From: Lucinisca nassula
Taxonomy: Eukaryota > Mollusca > Bivalvia > Lucinida > Lucinidae
DNA: 64,000 bases
Assembly (NCBI GenBank): GCA_963580285.1
Contig: OY757023.1
Location: forward strand, 89,181,108 to 89,245,107
Direction: 5' to 3'
Numbering within the stretch: position 1 is the stretch's first letter; every line of letters begins with the position of its first letter. The notes under the pieces were generated by a model, which did no database searches, was not told the origin of the DNA, and was given only the letters and a program-made list of their open reading frames with translations. A program made the translations under genes and the position numbers. Below are positions 57,791-64,000 of this stretch, in pieces.

Positions 57791-57803
57791 AGGTCAAAGG
57801 TCA
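57791..57803 (+). promoter_or_regulatory. Perfect DR1-type nuclear receptor half-site pair
   Basis: AGGTCAAAGGTCA directly follows the TGA stop. It is an exact DR1 (AGGTCA, one base, AGGTCA). A second pair, AGGTCAAAGGGTCA (DR2-like), is at 57984-57997. Function is unproven; the sites lie in the likely 3' UTR. Confidence 0.35.
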
Positions 57804-58627
57804 TGGTCTCGTCAGAGATAGGTCAAGCTGAAGGTCACCCCTTCATTCCTGGTTGTATTGGTGCTCTTATCGTAATAGTGTGCAATAGTAAAAGTGCTAT
57901 TTGTTGTGCATCTGTTCACTGCAAGAGAGATCCAAGGTTCGTAGATGAAATGCCTTTATAGGACTCTTTACAAGAAAGGTTAAAGGTCAAAGGGTCATAG
58001 TCCCAGGATAGTAGCCAAGATGTGGAAAGTGCTTACTTTCAGTACTAGGGTGGGACATTTTAATTTATACCATCAGTAGAGATAGTGAAGTGTGAGTTGC
58101 TGAAGTTTTTGCCAGCTATCAACTAGAAAGTTAACAAGCTACCCGATATTACCTAGCAACAACCTGTTGCCTAGCAGCAGAATATTGCCCAAGACATTAC
58201 TGGAAATTATACATGGTCAGACAGTCTGTAAAGATGTTAGAAGTGGAATGTGGTCAATGGGGAATTAATACATAAGTTTGGTAATGAAACCCTGATTCAA
58301 GTGTAGACCATACATGTATTAACTAGAAAGTGGACGAGATTTTGAAAAGAGACTTCAAATATGAAAGTCATGTGGACTTTTGGAGAAACCTTGTTAGATG
58401 AGAATGGATACTTTTTATTTGGATTTATGGATTTCCAAGCGAATATAGTCTGTGTGTCTGCAAAACTTTTAGTTAATGATTGCGGAACAATTAAACAAAA
58501 CATTTTGTGCTAAGTAGACAGATTTTTAAATGCTAATGTGCGAGAGTAACCTTGAATAAGAGTGGATAAAATAACTTACAACATTTTTCTTGAAACAGTG
58601 CTTGACATTTCATTCAAATTTTCAACC

Positions 58628-58828
58628 TTAACCCTTTTTGTACCAAATGGAATCTTCCTTCTTATATTTAGCAGGAGTCGATTTAAAAACTTAGTGGTGT
58701 CAAGTTGTGTTTTCTTCAAAATTAACTTGGAAAATGGCTGAAATTTTTGCAAACATTGTAGGCGTCTGATCTGGGCCTGCACTGTTTGCCAGTTACCCAT
58801 TTTGGGGTTTCTTGCACAGAAAGGGTTA
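58628..58828. mobile_element. TTAA-B MITE in the probable 3' UTR
   Basis: TTAACCCTTTTTGTACCAAA to GGGGTTTCTTGCACAGAAAG, GGTTA. Core CATTGTAGGCGTCTGATCTG, one arm shortened. Confidence 0.82.
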
Positions 58829-58870
58829 TCGTTGTTAAGAAATTTTTTTTTTTTAAATACCATTTGCTGG

Positions 58871-58952
58871 TTCTGAAATTGAAGGTTATTAACAGGTTTC
58901 AATTGATGGCTAACCATCAATTGAAACCTGTTAATAACCTTCAATTTCAGAA
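58871..58952. repeat. Hairpin with perfect 39-base arms in the probable 3' UTR
   Basis: TTCTGAAATTGAAGGTTATT then AACAGGTTTCAATTGATGG, four-base loop CTAA, then the exact complement. Confidence 0.93.
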
Positions 58953-59829
58953 TCAGTGTTACTGGTAATTTAATGGTAAAAAAGCCTATTGTGTCAGGAG
59001 CATACTTTATCATGCTATGTTCATATATCACTCTTATTCTCAAACTATGGATTTTAAGTTGGAATATAAATATTTAGAAATGTTATTCAGTTATCTGGAT
59101 TACTTAATATTTCTAAGAAAACAATGTATAATTTCACCTGTGATTATACATGTCGAGGATTTATACGATTTATTGTTTTTAGTGTAAAAAGGAACTCGGA
59201 ATATACATGTATATATACATATATACATGAACTAACATGAAACCTACAAAGATATAGTGCTGTAATGTACATAGATCGGTACTAGCTACTGAGAATTGTA
59301 TTGTTGACATTGTGTCCGTTGTATGGACATATTGTCTAGTAAATTGGGCATTGTGTGAAAACAGACCACTTAGGTGTTTTTGGAGGTAAACACAATGTAA
59401 AATTGTGTTTATAGAATAATGTCACTGCCAGTTTTCCTTGGGAAATGTATAAACGCCAAATGGTGTACAAATGTGATAGTTGTTCCAGAGTGTGTGTTTT
59501 TTCTGTGTTATAACGTGGATTATGTAGTCAAAATTCTTTGTGCACCTTCGTAATCAGATAAACTGAAGATGCGAAGATATTTGGAATTAACTTTTGATCA
59601 TGTATTCAGTAGTTGGAATTTTCTTTTCTCTTTTTTTTTTGCCAGACTTTAAGAATAGATTTTTATCGATTTTGCTTATTCACAACTTTTTATAAATTGC
59701 TTTGATTTGCCTAGGAAGCAAGATTTCTTGGGGGAGAAAAATGTAAATTTCAATTCTCTTTTTCTAGACAATCTGTATGTAGCAGGACACTACTGCCTGG
59801 TATGTGCTGGACTCACATTGAATTAGGAT

Positions 59830-60045
59830 TCTAATCATAGCCTCAGATAAGATTGGGTATCCAAATATTAATTTACTTATTTCGACACAAAAACATGTTG
59901 TGGGTACTCATTAGAAGCGCCTCGCCGAGGCACTTCTAATGAGTACCCACAACATACGTTTTCGTGCAGAAATAAAAAAAATATTATTTTTCGGATGAAA
60001 AAAGCCCCTTTTCTGGAGCTATGTCTAAATAATTCATAGCTGCTG
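59830..60045. mobile_element. J-type palindromic MITE
   Basis: GTTGTGGGTACTCATTAGAA pairs with ATTAGAAG-type complement; TTTTCGTGCAGAAATAAAAA on the right. Confidence 0.72.
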
Positions 60046-60074
60046 ATAGGGAGATGTAACAAGGACAGGGTGCG

Positions 60075-60300
60075 ATGTTTTAAAACTTAACATGCTCAAC
60101 TCACTTCAGCATGAAATTTGCCCTGCTCATGAATTTAAAAATGCCAACAATTTTAAAATTTATAAGCAGGACAAACAACATTCTTTGCTGATCTGAGCAG
60201 ACAAATTGCGTTATTTTTGTCTGTATTTAATAATCGAGCATTTTAGATTTCCTGCTCAAGTGACTTGAGCAGGAAAATAGTTGTAAAACCTCACGGCAGT
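60075..60300. mobile_element. M-type palindromic MITE
   Basis: ACATGCTCAACTCACTTCAG and CAAGTGACTTGAGCAGGAAA ends. Confidence 0.65.
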
Positions 60301-60445
60301 TTTGGGATATTTTTGTTATGTTTCTTCATAACACAAACAGGCCTCAGCAAACAGTGTAAACCCAGATGAGACGCCACAGAATGTGGCATCTCATCAGGGT
60401 CTACACTGTTTGACACTTATCCAGCTAAATATCCCGAAATCATCC
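60300..60445. mobile_element. HP-D element
   Basis: CAGTGTAAACCCAGATGAGA with TCTCATCAGGGTCTACACTG. Outer GTTTTGGGATATTT pairs with AAATATCCCGAAAT. Confidence 0.7.
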
Positions 60446-61254
60446 TCAGTACGCCTCCATATTCAGAGCCATGTTGATTTTTTTTTTTTTTTGAAGTTTG
60501 AAGGAACTTCACGGTTTCACTGAATCTGTTCATGTTCAGGGAAAATATGAGTGGCAGGCTGGATGTGACACTCAGTTTTGTGCTCGACATTTTTTTGTTT
60601 CTTTGCCCCATGTTTTTTTTTTTTTTTGAGAATTTCTATTAAAGGCAGCTAATTGTGTTACATTTTCTTTGATCATGTTCATTTGTAATCATGTAATCGC
60701 GTATATATCATAATCATTACCCCATCAGGACAAACACAGTATTACCGTGTGTAAGCTTGATTCGTTTTTTGTCAGATTAATAATGTTTGTTCGAATTTGA
60801 CTAAAATATGAAGATAAACAAAAGAAAAAGAAAGTGTGATAATGATGATGATAATGATTATATTGTCTGAAAACAAGTGATGTAGTGTCTACTGTCATGT
60901 AGTTGGTAGTTCAGAGTTGTAAAAACTAATTGGGATAACGTGATTATTTAAAATCTGACATAATTATTTTCTCATAATTCTTGTCATTATTGGAGTTGCT
61001 TGTTGTTAAGTTGATTATTTTCCCATGTTGACACTGTACATTTTGTAAATAGGCAAAAGAAAGCATGTAAATAGGTGTATTTTTGTAGAAAAAGAAAAAA
61101 CACAATGTGCAATGATTTAGGAAAGAAAAAAAAAATGTTAAAAAAATGGACAAACTGAACCAGTGATCTCATGTCTGTACTAAGATGGACATACGTCTGT
61201 TTGCGTATGTGTTTTTTGTGTTTGTTTCATCTGTGACTGAACAGCGTTTCGTTC

Positions 61255-61700
61255 ATAGTGTTACAAGAATCATAGCTGCAGATAAGATGCTTTTTTCATC
61301 CGAAAAGGACTGATATTTTACTTATTTCTGCATGAAAACATATGTTATGGGTACTCATTAGAAGCGCCTCGCAACATATGTTTTCGTGTACCAACAACAT
61401 ATGTTTTCGTGCAGAAATAAGAAAAACTGATATTTTCTTATTTCTGCATGAAAACATATGTTGTGGGTACTCATTAGAAGCGCCTCGCAACATATGTTTT
61501 CGTGTACCAACAACGTATGTTTTCGTGCAGAAATAAGAAAAACTGATATTTTCCTTATTTCTGCATGAAAACATGTTGTTGGTACTCATTAGAAGCGCCT
61601 CAGGCGAGGCACTTCTAATGAGTACCAACAACACACGTTTTCGTGCAGAAATAAGAAAAGTAATATTTCGATACCCACTCTTATATGTGGCTATGAAGAA
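61255..61700. mobile_element. J-type MITE with tandemly repeated arms
   Basis: ACTCATTAGAAGCGCCTCGC then AACATATGTTTTCGTG occur repeatedly before a complete palindrome at about 61570-61640. Confidence 0.72.
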
Positions 61701-61862
61701 TGGTTTTGTATATTATTGTTCATCAGTGATGTCTGCATCATTTGAAACAGAGGAATGGAATTTTGTAAAATTTACAACACAGTTGCTTTACAGCCACTTT
61801 ATATCACTATTTTGGGATAACCTGTCACAAAGTAACATATAAGATGGGTATTTTGTGGTAAC

Positions 61863-62361
61863 TTAGGGGAATAGGAACACCTGGCAGATTTTTTTTCGCC
61901 ATTTATCAAAGGGAGACAACTTTCGGGACTTACTGTTCGCTTTTCTGTAAGCCCTGTCCCACTGAAAAAGGGGCCTACTCTTAAAGGAAAGAATAACGGG
62001 CCTCTGTGGCCTAGTGGTTAAGAGCGCTGACTCTTGATCATTAGGTCTCTCACCACTGAGGTTCGAGCTTTGCTTGTGTCACATGTGAGACGCCAAGTTC
62101 TGCAACGGAAGGTCAGGTGGTTTTTCTCCGTGTACTCCGGTTTTCGCCCACCTCTGATTAACGATCGGCTCGATATGAGTGAAACAATCTTGAAAGGGCC
62201 GTAAAACCAAAACAAAAATAAATAAATAAATAAATAAAGGAAAGAATTTGCTGCTCCTCCGGAGCAAATTCTTTCTTTTAAGAGTTGACCCCTATTAATA
62301 TGGGAGACAAAAATACTTTTGCAGGAGTTGCCTCCCCTGAAGGTGTTCCCATTCCCCTTAA
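61863..62361. mobile_element. TTAA-H MITE split by SINE-T4
   Basis: TTAGGGGAATAGGAACACCT to GGTGTTCCCATTCCCCTTAA. Confidence 0.85.
61995..62235 (+). mobile_element. SINE-T4, tRNA-like, with 12-base target duplication
   Basis: Head GGGCCTCTGTGGCCTAGTGG, then TTAAGAGCGC, B box GGTTCGAGC, tail GGGCCGTAAAACC and (AAAT)n. Flanked by AAAGGAAAGAAT at 61983-61994 and 62236-62247. Confidence 0.87.
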
Positions 62362-62364
62362 AGG

Positions 62365-62530
62365 ATATTTTTTGTCAATTCTCTGTAAAAACCTGTTGCA
62401 GATATTCGTTTGAACTGCCTCTGCAAGTCAGTTTAAATGAGTACCCACAACATAGGTTTATATGGAGAACAAAGGAAAATTCTCCTTCAATTATCACCAG
62501 ATGCCCACCTTCCTTATCTGTTGCTTTGAG
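62365..62530. mobile_element. J4-type MITE
   Basis: TCTCTGTAAAAACCTGTTGC, GGAGAACAAAGGAAAATTCT and CCTTATCTGTTGCTTTGAG. Confidence 0.65.
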
Positions 62531-62644
62531 TATGAATGCAATGTCTCTTAGGACCTTCAGTGTTTGCAGAAAGTTTGACGGCATTTTTGGAATAAAATTC
62601 TATAAATAACTCAATCTGACATTCATATAAATGAACATATAAAC

Positions 62645-62810
62645 ATAGCTACTGATAGGGCACTTTTTTCATCCAAAATTTTATTTCTACATGAAAACAG
62701 ATGTTATCGGTACTCAATAGAAGCTCCTCAGTGAGGCGCTTCTAATGAGTACCCACAACATGTATTCGGAATATTTACATGTACTTAATAAGAAATAAGA
62801 AAAATAATAT
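62645..62810. mobile_element. J-type palindromic MITE
   Basis: GTACTCAATAGAAGCTCCTC pairs with GAGGCGCTTCTAATGAGTAC. Confidence 0.68.
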
Positions 62811-63035
62811 TTGGAATATTTACTTGCATAAATATTTGATAGCAGTAGTTTTTAATCATGCCTTTATATTTGAATTCAAACCCTAGAAAAAGACTGTTTT
62901 TTTTTTTTTTTAATTGTGGATCAGTTTATTTGCATAACTTAGAAAAAGATGTTGTTTTTTTTTTGTTTTTGTTTTTTTTAATTATTTCTGGATCACATTA
63001 TTTGTAATTGCTTACCTTATACTACAGAATTATCT

Positions 63036-63279
63036 GGGGCCAGTTGTTCAAAACTAACAACGTTGTTAGTTAACTTATCGTTAAAACTTTGATCATTTAT
63101 TATAGCAAATATGCTAATATTTTTGCTGAAAAAATGTGAGCAGCTTTTGCATTTGCAAAAGCTGCTCACATTTTTTTAGCAAAAATACTAAAAGTTTAGG
63201 TATTGAACTTGATAGAACAGTTTACAATATGACTGCTAACGAGGTCGTTAAACTAACGATGCTTTGAACAACTGGCCCC
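63036..63279. mobile_element. MITE with perfect 17-base terminal repeats and inner palindrome
   Basis: GGGGCCAGTTGTTCAAA (63036-63052) and TTTGAACAACTGGCCCC (63263-63279). Inner palindrome AATGTGAGCAGCTTTTGCA and complement at 63124-63181. Degraded relatives near 1910 and 4130. Confidence 0.88.
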
Positions 63280-63432
63280 TGGTGTATAAATGCTGTGATT
63301 TCATTTTCTGCTAGTTTTTGTATATTGGACACAACGTATTTGTCAAAACTTGTAAGCTTACACATTTTCTGAAAGAATAAGGTGTAAAAAGGATAATTAA
63401 AAGATGATTTTCCTTAATCCTGTGTAGAAACA

Positions 63433-63640
63433 AACACAACAACCTCATTATAACATTGTTCGTTATAACACGGTTTGGATATAACACGCTTTCAAAGGGA
63501 TCCCCAAAATGTATAGATTATATAGAAAATTTTTCTATATAATCTATACATTTTTTGTTGGGATATAAGATGGTTGTTTAACTAACAGGATTTCTGCTTT
63601 GGGTCCCATTAATAGTGTTATAAAGAGGTTGTTATGTACG
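63433..63640. mobile_element. TA-K MITE
   Basis: CACAACAACCTCATTATAAC to AAGAGGTTGTTATGTA. Inner TATATAGAAAATTTTTCTAT then ATAATC. Confidence 0.75.
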
Positions 63641-63900
63641 ATTTTAGAGAGGAATGAAGAATGATCTGGAAATTGTCCCCAATACACATCCTTAATAGCT
63701 GGAAATATATGTAGACAGGAAGCCATTTATACTGAATAAAATTTAGAAGTTCTTTAATAATATTTCATAGATTTTGGTATCGGGCAGTTGAATTTCAGTT
63801 TCTAGTTACATTTTCCACAACTGTTTTACATTGGCTTGGAAAATGTAAGAATACGTTTCATAGCTGTGTAAACAAACATAATAAGGGATAATTTTTCTCA
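63641..63900. other. Repeat-poor end of window
   Basis: Unique AT-rich sequence. A weak inverted pair ACATTTTCCACAAC / TGGAAAATGTAAG at 63808-63850. Confidence 0.4.
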
Positions 63901-63970
63901 TTTCCTTAGAAACCTATGTTGTGGGTACTTGAAAGAATTGCCTCGATCAACATATAGCATAATGAAAATA

Positions 63971-64000
63971 TAATGGGCTACCATGGCCTAATGGGTAAGA
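63971..64000 (+). mobile_element. Start of a tRNA-like SINE cut by the window end
   Basis: GGGCTACCATGGCCTAATGG then GTAAGA resembles a SINE-T4-type head (GGCCTAGTGGTTAAG). Only 30 bases are visible. Confidence 0.45.

Larger units (their letters stand above)
57791..61260 (+). other. Probable SPEN 3' UTR and downstream flank
   Basis: After the stop, about 800 bases hold no recognisable repeat, then come a TTAA-B MITE (58628), a 39-base-arm hairpin (58871), more unique AT-rich sequence to 59800, a J element, an M element, an HP-D element, and T- and A-rich sequence to about 61140. No polyadenylation site can be chosen: AATAAA near 59971 lies inside the J element. The 3' end is therefore not defined. 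Confidence 0.4.

Noticed and set aside
58576..59043. 155-codon minus-strand frame downstream of the stop
   Set aside because: Built from a TTAA-B MITE and a perfect hairpin; no protein motif.
59950..59990. AATAAA as SPEN polyadenylation signal
   Set aside because: The hexamer lies in the conserved flank of a J element and recurs with it; no independent support.

Overview
The window is a piece of animal nuclear DNA, most likely from a lophotrochozoan and plausibly a bivalve mollusc. The evidence for this is GT-AG introns of 0.3 to 9 kb, AT-rich non-coding DNA, several tRNA-derived SINE families, and very dense palindromic miniature transposons. The species cannot be named from the sequence alone.

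One gene fills the window. It is a plus-strand SPEN (split ends / SHARP / MINT) orthologue that enters already spliced in the middle of an RRM at 3235 and ends with a TGA at 57788-57790. Sixteen consecutive coding exons join in one uninterrupted frame (14,159 coding bases, 4,718 residues visible; the N-terminus lies upstream). In order they encode the second half of an RRM (human RRM2), RRM3, RRM4, an RG-rich linker, a single 9.75-kb exon carrying the Lys/Ser/Asp-rich disordered middle of the protein, a Gln-rich coiled coil with Pro/Gln-rich exons, and a C-terminal SPOC domain over the last three exons. SPEN proteins are nuclear RNA-binding corepressors. The RRMs bind structured RNA, and SPOC binds phosphoserine peptides of NCoR/SMRT and RNA polymerase II. 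The RRM order, the linker LGFGKSM and the SPOC basic patch are all conserved.

Almost everything else is transposable-element debris, and introns are repeat-packed to within 15-35 bases of some exons. Family labels used below: TTAA-A1, TTAA-B, TTAA-C and TTAA-H (TTAA target duplications, piggyBac-like MITEs); TA-I, TA-K, TA-L (TA target, pogo/mariner-like MITEs); HP-A2 and HP-D (hairpin-core elements with other ends); PAL-E and relatives (a unique part followed by a palindrome of roughly 60-75-base arms); M and J (palindromic MITEs); SINE-F and tRNA-like SINE-T1 to T4; two elements with hAT-type ends; one degraded LINE fragment on the minus strand (4350-5240). Many are nested with visible target-site duplications, which gives a relative chronology.

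The least explained features are (i) a hairpin core around CAGTGTAGACCCTGATCAG that recurs inside element families whose outer ends are unrelated, (ii) an AT-rich block at about 7.6-12.3 kb with eight copies of GGTTACGGACACTACA, several 343-365 bases apart, and (iii) TTAA elements that use each other's ends and the TTAA in SINE tails as landing sites. No RNA genes, CRISPR arrays, bacterial-type regulatory signals or second host gene were found.
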